A stretch of DNA of 7,201 bases from Actinomycetota bacterium (GTDB lineage Bacteria; Actinomycetota; Actinomycetes; S36-B12; UBA10799): positions 1 through 7,201 of the forward strand of contig DMNR01000319.1 in NCBI GenBank assembly GCA_003452655.1, given 5' to 3'. Below the pieces are notes generated by a model, which was not told where the DNA came from, did no database searches, and saw only the letters and a list, made by a program, of their open reading frames with translations. This document shows positions 1-6,855 of the stretch, in pieces. The first letter of the stretch is position 1, and every line of letters starts with the position of its first letter. The position numbers and the translations under genes were made by a program.

Positions 1-736
1 CGACGAGGGCAGCCGTGCGCGGGTGCGCCGGCCAGATGACGGGGCACCCATCGGCAGCGAGGGAGGCGAAGGCGGCAACGATCTGCTCGAAGCGCTCGGG
101 CACATCGGTGTTGCCGGGCCGGTGGATGGTGGCCACGACGTACCCGCCGTCTGCACAACCGACCGACGCCGCAACCGGGTTGTGGGAACCGAGCGTGGCC
201 AGCTCGCGCCGCAGCACATCGTGCATCACGTCGCCCACCACGTGCACCCCACGAGTGACACCCTCGGCGGCGAGGTTGCGCACCGCCTCCTGAGAGGGGC
301 AGAACAGCAGGTCGCTCACATGATCGGTGAGCACTCGGTTGACTTCCTCGGGCATCGAACGGTCGAAACTGCGTAGGCCAGCCTCCACGTGCGCGAGACG
401 AACGCCCAGCTTGGCCGCCACCAGCGCCGCAGCCAACGTGGAGTTGGTGTCGCCGTACACCAGCATGCAGTCGGGCTGTTCATCGGTGACGAGCGGCTCG
501 AGCCGCTGCATCATCAGCCCGGTCTGGGCACCGTGGCCACCCGACCCCACCTCCAGGTTGTGGTCCGGCGGGGCGATGCCCAACTCCGCGAAGAACGAAC
601 CACTCATCGCCTCGTCGTAGTGCTGGCCGGTGTGGACGATGCTCTCATGCGCCCAGCCCGCCGCGTTGAACGCCGCTGATACCGCTGCGGCCTTCACGAA
701 CTGGGGGCGTGCCCCGACGACCGTGAGTATGCCCAT
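1..736 (-). CDS. wecB: UDP-GlcNAc 2-epimerase family protein, non-hydrolysing (WecB/WbpI type), 3' end cut by window
   Basis: Translating the minus strand from the ATG at 736 gives 245 residues with no stop before the window edge; the family is usually about 370 residues, so roughly a third is missing. The protein starts directly in the first Rossmann strand with VVGARPQFVK (Arg10 and Lys15, as in E. coli WecB). It then shows HTGQHYDE (35-42), YGDTNSTLA (94-102, catalytic Asp96), HVEAGLRSFDR (116-126, Glu118), MPEEVNR (128-134, Glu131) and TIHRPGNTD (203-211, His205). Family members reversibly epimerise C2 of UDP-GlcNAc or a related UDP-HexNAc uronate in the cytoplasm. The Glu of the usual HRxEN motif is Gly here. 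It lies 131 bases after the ATPase gene and is much richer in GC. No Shine-Dalgarno is visible before 736. The frame stays open upstream to an ATG at 841, which would add 35 residues; I prefer 736 because it matches the family N-terminus. The exact substrate is unknown. Confidence 0.9.
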   Translation of the reverse strand, partial: MGILTVVGARPQFVKAAAVSAAFNAAGWAHESIVHTGQHYDEAMSGSFFAELGIAPPDHNLEVGSGGHGAQTGLMMQRLEPLVTDEQPDCMLVYGDTNSTLAAALVAAKLGVRLAHVEAGLRSFDRSMPEEVNRVLTDHVSDLLFCPSQEAVRNLAAEGVTRGVHVVGDVMHDVLRRELATLGSHNPVAASVGCADGGYVVATIHRPGNTDVPERFEQIVAAFASLAADGCPVIWPAHPRTAALV

Positions 737-867
737 ACATCGGCGAGCATATCGGCGGATTCTGATCGCTCCCAGCGGCTGATCTTGCTGGCTCTCGGTC
801 GACGTGTCGAGTCCCGAACCACTGTTCTGCAAGTACTCCATGCTCAGGACGTGCGTCTCTGATGCCG

Positions 868-1659
868 TCAGCTGCGGTGCTGACTCCACTCCGAATACTG
901 GGCGATCACCTCCGCTGCGGGCCCGATACCGGCGAGATGGCCCCCGTTGACCCAGATGACTCGCGTGCACATATCGGTCACCGACGCCATGGAATGCGAC
1001 GCCAGCACCACGGAACAGCCGCTCTGAATGAGATCCCGCATGCGCTGATTGCTTCGCTGAACAAACTGGGCATCCCCCACCGCGAGAATCTCATCAACGA
1101 GAAGAACCTGAGGTTGCACGCTGACCGCAACGGCGAAGGCAAGACGGGCGTACATCCCCGAGGAGTATGTCTTCACGGGCTCATCGATGTAGTCGCCGAG
1201 ACCGGCAAATTCGATGATTTCGTCGCTGCGGCCGAGAATCTCACGCCGCGTAATACCTAGGATCACACCGTTCAAGATGATGTTCTCACGACCAGTGAAG
1301 TCGGGATGGAATCCGGCGCCAAGTTCAAGCAGAGCTGATAATCTCCCGCCAACACCGATGCGGCCTTTGTCGGGGATGAGAGTGCCCGCGAGCAGCTTTA
1401 GCAGCGTAGACTTTCCAGCCCCATTGATGCCAATAAGGCCTACGCACTCTCCCGGTTCGACCCGGAAGCTGATATCGGTGAGCACCGGCCGCCGAGGGGT
1501 CTGTCGCCTTGGAGAGAGGATTACCTCCTTCAACGTATGTTGGCGGGAGGTCGATGGCCGGAAACCCTTATGCACCCCTTCAACCACAATGGCGCCTGGA
1601 GTGTCAAGCGTCCACGAGCCGCTACCCAACTTCCGGCGTGACATGGAATGCGTGGTCAC
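868..1659 (-). CDS. wzt: Polysaccharide ABC exporter ATPase (Wzt/TagH type, without C-terminal glycan-binding domain)
   Basis: This 263-residue cytoplasmic ATPase would drive export of an undecaprenyl-linked glycan through the permease encoded just upstream. Visible motifs are Walker [10 protein letters not shown] (77-85), the family's [16 protein letters not shown] stretch (111-126), a YSSGM signature replacing LSGGQ (165-169), Walker B VLLVDE (185-190) and the H-loop SHS (221-223). An insertion rich in Arg and Pro (about 35-57) sits between the first strands, as in Wzt/TagH proteins. The protein ends soon after the nucleotide-binding domain. It therefore lacks the roughly 150-200-residue beta-sandwich that reads chain-end caps in E. 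coli O9a Wzt, and resembles the KpsT/short Wzt class. The GTG start at 1659 overlaps the permease stop as GTGA and has a strong Shine-Dalgarno, GGAGGA at 1663-1668, inside the permease's last codons. It is the last of six overlapping genes. Confidence 0.94.
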   Translation of the reverse strand: MTTHSMSRRKLGSGSWTLDTPGAIVVEGVHKGFRPSTSRQHTLKEVILSPRRQTPRRPVLTDISFRVEPGECVGLIGINGAGKSTLLKLLAGTLIPDKGRIGVGGRLSALLELGAGFHPDFTGRENIILNGVILGITRREILGRSDEIIEFAGLGDYIDEPVKTYSSGMYARLAFAVAVSVQPQVLLVDEILAVGDAQFVQRSNQRMRDLIQSGCSVVLASHSMASVTDMCTRVIWVNGGHLAGIGPAAEVIAQYSEWSQHRS

Positions 1660-2477
1660 AGGTCCTCCGCGAAATAGGGGCTACGACGTCCGAACACGCG
1701 CAGGCCAATGAGGAGCGACGCTCCGGCAGCGAGAACCATAATAAGCCAGAGATACGCAGGCGGTGAGGCCCCATCATAGAGTGCGGAGCGAAATGATCGA
1801 AGGAACCATGCCGCCGGGTTGAACGATAGGAGCCTTCGCAACGGAAGGTGGGCGTAGCGCTCCGGAATCAAAGACGGCGGGTAGAGCACCGGGGTGAGGT
1901 AGAACCACAGGCTGATCATAATCGTGACGATGTACTGGACATCGCGGTACCGTACGTACAGCGACGCAAACAGAAGCGCAAGGCCCCATGCGAACAGCAT
2001 CCACAGAATCGCAATGCCGATGATGCTAGGCAGTTGAGCGATCGGGGTGAAGCCCACAATAGTTGTCGCGATAATGATCAAGCCCAACTCGATAGCGAGC
2101 GATACTGCCACGGCACTTACGGCAGCAATAACCACGATATAGCGAGGGAAGTTGATCTTTCCGACTAGGTTAGATGCTCCAACGATGGATGTCATTCCGG
2201 AGTTGAGGGCTGCTGCGAAGAAGGTCCAAGGCGTAATACAGCTCAGAAGGAAGAATAGGTAGACATCGTTTCCAGTGTTCGCCCCTACAGGAGGCACCTG
2301 TTTGAAGATGGTTGAGAAGACGAAGGCGAGAACGACCGTCGTCAGTAGTGGATTCATGACCGACCACGCCCAGCCAAGAATGCTGGCACGGTAGCGCGCC
2401 CGAAAGTCACGCTCGACCAGGACTCGCAATAGGTCGCGGTATCGCATCAGGTCAGTTCCGAACTCGGTGAGAATCAC
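1656..2477 (-). CDS. wzm: Polysaccharide ABC exporter permease (Wzm/TagG type, ABC-2 family)
   Basis: This 273-residue integral membrane protein has the ABC-2 layout. An amphipathic N-terminal segment, [21 protein letters not shown] (about 16-36), is typical of Wzm/TagG. About six hydrophobic segments follow, at roughly 38-58, 73-90, 112-140, 150-173, 183-200 and 242-262. The family motif [11 protein letters not shown] (220-230) is also present. It should form the homodimeric channel that works with the adjacent ATPase to move a lipid-linked polysaccharide across the inner membrane. The GTG start at 2477 overlaps the previous stop as GTGA, with GGAGG at 2482-2486 four bases upstream. The gene's sampled GC is 45-48%, the lowest in the window, against about 70% in the flanking epimerase and amidotransferase genes. 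That may reflect hydrophobic codons, recent transfer, or both. Confidence 0.94.
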   Translation of the reverse strand: MILTEFGTDLMRYRDLLRVLVERDFRARYRASILGWAWSVMNPLLTTVVLAFVFSTIFKQVPPVGANTGNDVYLFFLLSCITPWTFFAAALNSGMTSIVGASNLVGKINFPRYIVVIAAVSAVAVSLAIELGLIIIATTIVGFTPIAQLPSIIGIAILWMLFAWGLALLFASLYVRYRDVQYIVTIMISLWFYLTPVLYPPSLIPERYAHLPLRRLLSFNPAAWFLRSFRSALYDGASPPAYLWLIMVLAAGASLLIGLRVFGRRSPYFAEDL

Positions 2478-3253
2478 AGCGCCTCCGTTACGTTGAGCGC
2501 AGCATCTGCGGCGTCATCCAGAAATGCGAACCGCATATTCATGCGACGGGCTCTTTCGATCAGGCTGATCGTCACGTCGCGTATCCCCCATCCATGGCGA
2601 ACGTGCTGCGACAACTCGCTGTATGGGGCAGAGGTGAGGTCGCTATACGAGCGCACCGCGGCGCGGCGGTCGTCATCTGTCACGCAGTTCAGGAAGAAGA
2701 GAAGCGGATGGATGTTCAGCACTTTCAGTCCCGGTGTCTCGAGGTCTACGACATCCGAATCGAGCGGGAGGCCGAAGTCACAATGCAGACCGTCCTCCCA
2801 GGTGTACGAGAAGCGAACAAGGCCGAATTGGTCGACAAAGGCTTGGGCCCACGGCAGCTGCCAACTCACGTGGCTGGCGTCATAGCGCAGTCCAACCGCT
2901 GCGGCGCTCTCGGCGATGTTCTGACCGAAGAAGTTTCTGTGGCATCGCAGACCCACCGCTTCAGGGTAGATGTCGAGAAGGTTCTGAAGCATCCCTGTGG
3001 CGGTAGTGTGGGCAAGGGCGCGGGTCGGATCAGGGTGAAGTCCTACACGCACAAGGGCCCCCGCATCGACGAGACTTCGCTGCCGGTGGGTGGCGAAAAC
3101 CGTCGCGGGCACGTGAAGCTCCTCGAGCTTCGCCAACATGAACTCGACGGCGTAATCGGGAGCCCAGTCGATATCTGCGGTCACAAAGACGACTTCTGGC
3201 CCGGAGAGGTTATAGAAGCTTGAAACCGGGGACCCTGATGCTTGGGTGGTCAC
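2474..3253 (-). CDS. NodB-fold polysaccharide deacetylase-like protein of surface-polysaccharide loci (WbmS-like)
   Basis: The 259-residue product has a reduced set of CE4/NodB motifs in the correct order. These are TADIDWAP (25-32, Asp27/Asp29, in place of TFDDG), GLHPD (71-75, a single His73 instead of HxxxH), GLRCHRNFF (101-109, Arg103/His105), RYDASH (123-128) and LNIHPLLFFLN (179-189, His182). The HPD, RxH and HPxxxFLN set is the pattern I associate with WbmS-like proteins in O-antigen loci; this comes from memory, not a search. No signal peptide or membrane segment is visible, so it probably acts in the cytoplasm on a nucleotide sugar or lipid-linked glycan. The role in the glycan is inferred. 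The GTG start at 3253 overlaps the glycosyltransferase stop (GTGA), with GGGGG at 3258-3262 as a likely ribosome site, and the stop overlaps the permease start. A non-catalytic role cannot be excluded. Confidence 0.75.
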   Translation of the reverse strand: MTTQASGSPVSSFYNLSGPEVVFVTADIDWAPDYAVEFMLAKLEELHVPATVFATHRQRSLVDAGALVRVGLHPDPTRALAHTTATGMLQNLLDIYPEAVGLRCHRNFFGQNIAESAAAVGLRYDASHVSWQLPWAQAFVDQFGLVRFSYTWEDGLHCDFGLPLDSDVVDLETPGLKVLNIHPLLFFLNCVTDDDRRAAVRSYSDLTSAPYSELSQHVRHGWGIRDVTISLIERARRMNMRFAFLDDAADAALNVTEAL

Positions 3254-4791
3254 ACGACCCCCAGTCGCTCGTAGAGGCCAACGAAGTCACGCGAGAGCGT
3301 CTCCCACGAAAACTGTTCGCGGGACCTGAGCACGTTCGCCTTGCATTCCTTCCAGCGAGCCCAGTCATCGTCGAACATGATGTCGAGTGCGTCGGCGTAG
3401 TCCTTTCCTTCGCGCAGCAGATGGAGCACTCCGATGCCGGTTGCCTCCAGTGTTCGTCGCACGTTGACAAGGTCCGACGATCCGATCATGGGTGTGCCGG
3501 CGGTGATGAACTCATACATCTTGTTGGGGTGCGAGAGGCGCGTATTCAAGTCATGCCCCTGGTAGGGCATGAACCCCGCGTCGGCTGAAGCCGCCCAGTA
3601 CACCACATCGTTCCAAGGGACAGGCTCAACGAAGTGGATGCGCTCCTCAATGCCGAGGTCCTTTGCGAGCTGCTGGAACTCGGGAATCTCGATGCCCCAG
3701 GTGAGCAACACTAGGTGAATGCGGCTTCTGGCCTGCGCGACACCCTCGAACAGGAGGTGGATCTTGCGGCCACGGTTGATTCCGCCCTGAAACAGGATGA
3801 TCGGTTCATCCGGGGGGATAGCGAAGCGGGAGCGAATCAGGTCGTGTGGCCCATCGGGATTGAACCCTTCTGGCGCCCGGGTGGCGTTTGTCAGACACAC
3901 GTAGTCGAACTCGCCGTACTCGGACCGCATGACTTCAGCTTGGTCCTCATTGATCACCACTGCGGAGTCGACGACTGGCATCAAGGTGCTTTCCAGCCTC
4001 GAAAGTGCCCGTCTCGTCAACTTGGGGATTCCCGGTTGGTGGCTATAGAGCTCATGCGCGTCGTACACCAGGAGGGAACCGGTAAGTGCCTTGGCGATAC
4101 ACCCGGCCTTCAGCGCCGTGAGGTCGTGCACGTGGATCACATCAGGACGCACGCGGGCGACATGGTCCGCTACTGCCCGCTCCCAACGGTCCGGCGTTCC
4201 CGTGATCCGTACCCGACGAGTAATCTGTTCTTGGCTGCTCAGTGCTCTCGCACCGGAAGTCGGTGTTTCGCGCTCTTGCATCTTGGCCCGCACCGGTTGG
4301 ACTACGTCGGCAGCTCGTCCTGCGGCCCACATGGAGGCAACACGAATGCCTGATCGGAATGTTCGTGCCGCAGCCACTGTCCGGGCAAGCGCACCGGTCA
4401 CGACCGACGCTACGGGGCGCAAAGGTGCCGGGATCGTTTCGGACTCCCGAGCGAGCCGCATTCCCTCTCGGGGGAACCTAGCCATTGCAACCGCGGTCAT
4501 GAGCGGCCGCATCGTGGTGTGGCTGCGAAGGAATCGATCGATGTTCGGGGTGAGGGAATTGGCACCGAATTCCTCATCCTGAATTGAACTCCCTTCGTAC
4601 TGACCGTCCGACCAAATGGCAGTTCGCTTCACGCCCTCGATGCTGTCCGTGTCGGCGATCGGCCCGAGCCCAACGATCTCCACTTCGACTCCCAGATCGC
4701 GGAGCGTTTCTGCCTCAAGCAGAATCCGTCGATCGGTCATGGAGTTGCGGTCGATCATGACGACTTTGTGCGGGCGGGGCGATTCGGTCAC
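3250..4791 (-). CDS. GT4-type glycosyltransferase (GT-B fold) with a long N-domain insertion
   Basis: The 513-residue product carries the N-domain signature DVIHVHDLTAL (217-227) and VYDAHELYS (242-250). The C-domain has LFQGGINRGRK (333-343, donor phosphate contacts) and HPNKMYEFITAGTPMI (421-436), which holds the retaining-GT Glu of the EX7E-type motif. Such enzymes transfer a sugar from a nucleotide donor to a growing lipid-linked glycan at the cytoplasmic face. Most GT4 proteins have 370-420 residues. The excess here is a segment at about 65-200, poor in recognisable motifs and rich in Arg, between the first strands and the DVIHVHD strand. It may bind membrane or acceptor. The GTG start at 4791 overlaps the acyltransferase stop as GTGA, with GGGG at 4798-4801; Met12 is a less likely alternative. 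Donor and acceptor cannot be read from the sequence. Confidence 0.9.
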   Translation of the reverse strand: MTESPRPHKVVMIDRNSMTDRRILLEAETLRDLGVEVEIVGLGPIADTDSIEGVKRTAIWSDGQYEGSSIQDEEFGANSLTPNIDRFLRSHTTMRPLMTAVAMARFPREGMRLARESETIPAPLRPVASVVTGALARTVAAARTFRSGIRVASMWAAGRAADVVQPVRAKMQERETPTSGARALSSQEQITRRVRITGTPDRWERAVADHVARVRPDVIHVHDLTALKAGCIAKALTGSLLVYDAHELYSHQPGIPKLTRRALSRLESTLMPVVDSAVVINEDQAEVMRSEYGEFDYVCLTNATRAPEGFNPDGPHDLIRSRFAIPPDEPIILFQGGINRGRKIHLLFEGVAQARSRIHLVLLTWGIEIPEFQQLAKDLGIEERIHFVEPVPWNDVVYWAASADAGFMPYQGHDLNTRLSHPNKMYEFITAGTPMIGSSDLVNVRRTLEATGIGVLHLLREGKDYADALDIMFDDDWARWKECKANVLRSREQFSWETLSRDFVGLYERLGVV

Positions 4792-5552
4792 GAGTGGCCC
4801 CAGTCCTCGAGGTCCTGAAGGAGCTGCGCGTACAAAGCCGCGATCATCGGCTGGGCCTCGGCCGGATATGCATCAGCATGATGCTGCATCCAGGGATGTG
4901 CTTTACCCGTGGGCTTGTGGCGTAGCATCGTGAGCGGTCCGAGGACGCGGCTCTCCAGCCCGACGACTACGGCGGCCGGCGGAATGTTGCCCCGCACTCT
5001 CGACATCGCGCCCACAAAGGCACCGCGACCCAAGACCGTGCCTGGCAGCACCACCGAACTAGTGCATACCACGGCACCGTCTCCGACAGTGACGCCCTCT
5101 TTGAGTCCCGACGGTGGAATGGGGTCGTTGGTGAGCACGACGTAGGGAAACAGCCATACGAGATTGCCGATGTGCGCACCCCGCCCGATGTGGACGTTGC
5201 TGTGAAATCGGACGTGGTCGCCGATGGTCACGTCGCCTTCGAGGTCATTGAAGCTGCCGACTTGCAAGTCTCGCCCGGCCTGCACGCCCTCGCGGATCAT
5301 CGTATGGTGCCCCACACGGAGGTCGGCACCGTAGGTACTTCCGGCATAGATCACGCAATGCGAGCGAACTGTTGCACCCGCGCCGATCTCTAGCTTTGCG
5401 CGCGGTCCTGCAGAAGCAGGTGGATTCCCAAGGATGGTGTAAGGGCCGATTCTCGAGTTGTCGCCTAGTACCACGCCGCCGTGAATAATGACGCCCGGTC
5501 CAATCTCACAGTTACTGCCAATATCCGCACCAGCTGCGATCTCATACCGCAT
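4788..5552 (-). CDS. Left-handed beta-helix sugar acyltransferase (LpxA-like/WbpD-type hexapeptide repeat)
   Basis: Residues 1-200 of this 254-residue protein are hexapeptide repeats (IGSNCEIGPGVIIHGG, VGHHTMIREGV, IGDHVRFHSNVHIGRG, VGDGAVVCTSSVVLPG), the mark of a trimeric left-handed beta-helix acyltransferase. His117 and His121 are candidate catalytic bases. The stretch ending LTNDPIPPS (140-148) matches the TND.xPRS loop of WbpD/QdtC-type nucleotide-sugar N-acetyltransferases, while the N-terminal half and C-terminal helical tail (about 205-254) are more LpxA-like. It probably transfers an acetyl or acyl group from CoA, or less likely from ACP, to an amino or hydroxyl sugar. Its ATG at 5552 lies 11 bases inside the epimerase gene, with GAGG at 5561-5564 eight bases upstream. 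The stop overlaps the GT start as GTGA. The family is firm; acyl group and acceptor are not determinable here. Confidence 0.85.
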   Translation of the reverse strand: MRYEIAAGADIGSNCEIGPGVIIHGGVVLGDNSRIGPYTILGNPPASAGPRAKLEIGAGATVRSHCVIYAGSTYGADLRVGHHTMIREGVQAGRDLQVGSFNDLEGDVTIGDHVRFHSNVHIGRGAHIGNLVWLFPYVVLTNDPIPPSGLKEGVTVGDGAVVCTSSVVLPGTVLGRGAFVGAMSRVRGNIPPAAVVVGLESRVLGPLTMLRHKPTGKAHPWMQHHADAYPAEAQPMIAALYAQLLQDLEDWGHS

Positions 5553-6645
5553 CGACGAGACCTCGCTTTCGTAGTTCGGCGACAGCGTTAGCGCTTGCCC
5601 GCCCGCCGCCGAAGTATTCGATGGCTTCGTTCCCCGGTGGCCGTCTCAGCCCGCGGTAGATCTCGTCCAGTGGCGCACCGTGGCGGGGGGCATTCACGGC
5701 CCACCCCAAGTCGAGCATGTCGTGCCAGGAATCGAAGTCGAAGAACATCATGCACTTCGCGCCCGACCACACCGCCTCTCTGGAGAGGCCACCGGAGTCT
5801 GTGAAGACGGCTTCCGCCTGGCCGAGCAGCCGCAGCATCTGAAGGTAGGTGACGGGTTCGATGAACTGGACCTGCGGATATCTCTGACCACGCGCGTGCA
5901 GTTCGTTAAGCGCCGGTCGGACGCGGGGGTGTACTGGGTATATCGCAGGGACATCAAGCGAGTTGACGAATGACAGCACCTGGTCGAACCGTTCACATTC
6001 GTGTACGTCGGTGTTCTCGGGACGATGCAATGTCAGGATGTTGAACGGAGGCTGCACGCCTGGGTCGGGCACGTCGGCAGCCGCCATTGATCGCTGACGG
6101 AACTCCACGAAGGCATCAAGCAGGAAGTCGCCAACTAGCGCAGAGCGGTCGCTCAAACCTTCACGACTGAGGTTCGCAAGCGCCCTCGGGATGGGTGCCA
6201 GGCAGACGTCCGCTGCGTGGTCAGCAAGCACTCGGTTCAGTTCCTCTGGACGGCGACGATCCCAGTCGCGGAGTCCTGATTCGAGGTGGACGAATGGGAT
6301 GTGTAGCTTCGTGGCCACCAGCGCAGTCGCCAGCGTGGAATTGGTGTCGCCGTCCGCGATGACGAAATCCGGCCGCATACCAATGAGGCAGTCCTCGAGC
6401 CGCTCCATCGTGCGTCCTGTCATCGCCCCGTGACGGCCGGATCCGACTCCAAGGTTGGCGAATGGGGTACCGAGCTCCAGCTCATCGATCAGGTCATCGG
6501 CCAAGGCTCGGTCGTAGTGTTGGCCAGTGTGCACCCAGTGGTGGCTTACTCCTGCGGCTTGAAGTTCGCGTCTCAGAAGCGGCACCTGAAGGTACTGGGG
6601 GCGTGCCCCAACCACGTGGACGCACCGCCGTTGTTGTTGAGACAT
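5542..6645 (-). CDS. wecB: Divergent WecB-family UDP-sugar 2-epimerase
   Basis: From the ATG at 6645 this encodes 367 residues, a normal full length for the family. Conserved motifs are VVGARPQ (11-17), HTGQHYD (39-45), DGDTNSTLA (98-106, Asp100), HLESG (120-124, Glu122), PEELNR (133-138, Glu135), TLHRPENTD (205-213, His207) and TDSGGLSREA (282-291). Two sites depart from E. coli WecB. The position matching Lys15 is Gln20. The usual RDxTER/W segment after TDSGG is replaced by FFDFDSWHD (301-309), and the QEE after GG is SRE. The core acidic and His residues remain, so it may be active on a changed substrate or poorly active. The frame extends to 6795, but those 50 residues do not resemble the family. 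GGAGGG at 6648-6653 supports 6645, though the spacing is short. It is the first gene of the operon and is about 58% GC in a sampled line. Confidence 0.88.
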   Translation of the reverse strand: MSQQQRRCVHVVGARPQYLQVPLLRRELQAAGVSHHWVHTGQHYDRALADDLIDELELGTPFANLGVGSGRHGAMTGRTMERLEDCLIGMRPDFVIADGDTNSTLATALVATKLHIPFVHLESGLRDWDRRRPEELNRVLADHAADVCLAPIPRALANLSREGLSDRSALVGDFLLDAFVEFRQRSMAAADVPDPGVQPPFNILTLHRPENTDVHECERFDQVLSFVNSLDVPAIYPVHPRVRPALNELHARGQRYPQVQFIEPVTYLQMLRLLGQAEAVFTDSGGLSREAVWSGAKCMMFFDFDSWHDMLDLGWAVNAPRHGAPLDEIYRGLRRPPGNEAIEYFGGGRASANAVAELRKRGLVDAV

Positions 6646-6667
6646 GGCCCTCCAGCTGCATCCGGCT

Positions 6668-6753
6668 ACCCAAACCCAAGAACGGGTGGCAGTCAGTATA
6701 TGGTCTGAGCGCCTGGGAGACTGCTGAGCAAACGACTCTCTTCTTGGGTTGGT
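6668..6753. repeat. Nested inverted repeat A
   Basis: The outer arms are AACCCAAGAA (6673-6682) and TTCTTGGGTT (6741-6750), a perfect 10-bp inverted repeat. Three more pairs (6668-6670 with 6751-6753) form if two bases, 6671-6672, are bulged. Nested inside are GCAGTC (6689-6694) and GACTGC (6719-6724), a perfect 6-bp pair. No T-run follows either side, so a simple intrinsic terminator is unlikely. It could be an operator, a cruciform, or a hairpin in a leader RNA. Confidence 0.6.
6695..6700 (-). promoter_or_regulatory. Possible -10 element of the polysaccharide operon
   Basis: On the minus strand these bases read TATACT, five of six matches to TATAAT. They lie about 50 bases upstream of the epimerase ATG, a usual leader length. 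No good TTGACA-like -35 is found 16-18 bases upstream, so the support is weak. The hexamer sits in the loop of the nested inverted repeat 6668-6753, which would suit control by a protein bound to the repeat. Confidence 0.28.
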
Positions 6754-6770
6754 GGTCGGCGTAGCGTTGT

Positions 6771-6808
6771 CGTCGGCTCCGAGGCATGATGGCACCGAAG
6801 AGCCGATG
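6771..6808. repeat. Inverted repeat B
   Basis: TCGGCTC (6773-6779) and GAGCCGA (6800-6806) form a perfect 7-bp inverted repeat. A G-U pair (6772/6807) and a C-G pair (6771/6808) extend it to 9 pairs in RNA on the plus strand. The loop has 20 bases. Confidence 0.5.
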
Positions 6809-6810
6809 TT

Positions 6811-6829
6811 CGACGGTGAGAGTCCGTCG
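6811..6829. repeat. Compact hairpin C
   Basis: CGACGG (6811-6816) and CCGTCG (6824-6829) close a 7-base loop, TGAGAGT. The 6-bp GC-rich stem should be stable in RNA. The loop bases GAGAGT (6818-6823) are complementary to ACTCTC at 6735-6740, inside repeat A, which would permit a long-range loop contact. Confidence 0.5.
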
Positions 6830-6855
6830 CGCAGGTTGGCTGATGACGTAGGTGT

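Noticed and set aside
790..825. Short hairpin possibilities between the ATPase gene and the left epimerase, possible terminator
   Set aside because: Stems are only about 4 bp and no T-run follows on the minus strand.
862..1260. Plus-strand open frames opposite the ATPase, GT4 and acyltransferase genes
   Set aside because: They are antisense shadows of well-supported genes in GC-rich DNA, with no recognisable motifs of their own.
6683..6692. GGGTGG stretch resembling part of a T-box (tRNA-sensing) element upstream of an asparagine-related gene
   Set aside because: Only GGGTGG of the conserved T-box bulge is present, it is about 265 bases before the gene, and no antiterminator/terminator pair is seen.
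6758..6769. GGCGTAGCGTTG, close to the ops element (GGCGGTAGCGT) of RfaH-controlled polysaccharide operons
   Set aside because: It is one base short in the core GGCGGTAG, and RfaH/ops control is known from gammaproteobacteria, which does not fit the likely host. A chance match is more likely.
6646..6795. Fifty-codon upstream extension of the right-hand epimerase (ATG at 6795)
   Set aside because: The added residues do not resemble the family N-terminus, the stretch crosses the inverted repeats, and GGAGGG precedes the ATG at 6645, which begins just before the first Rossmann strand.
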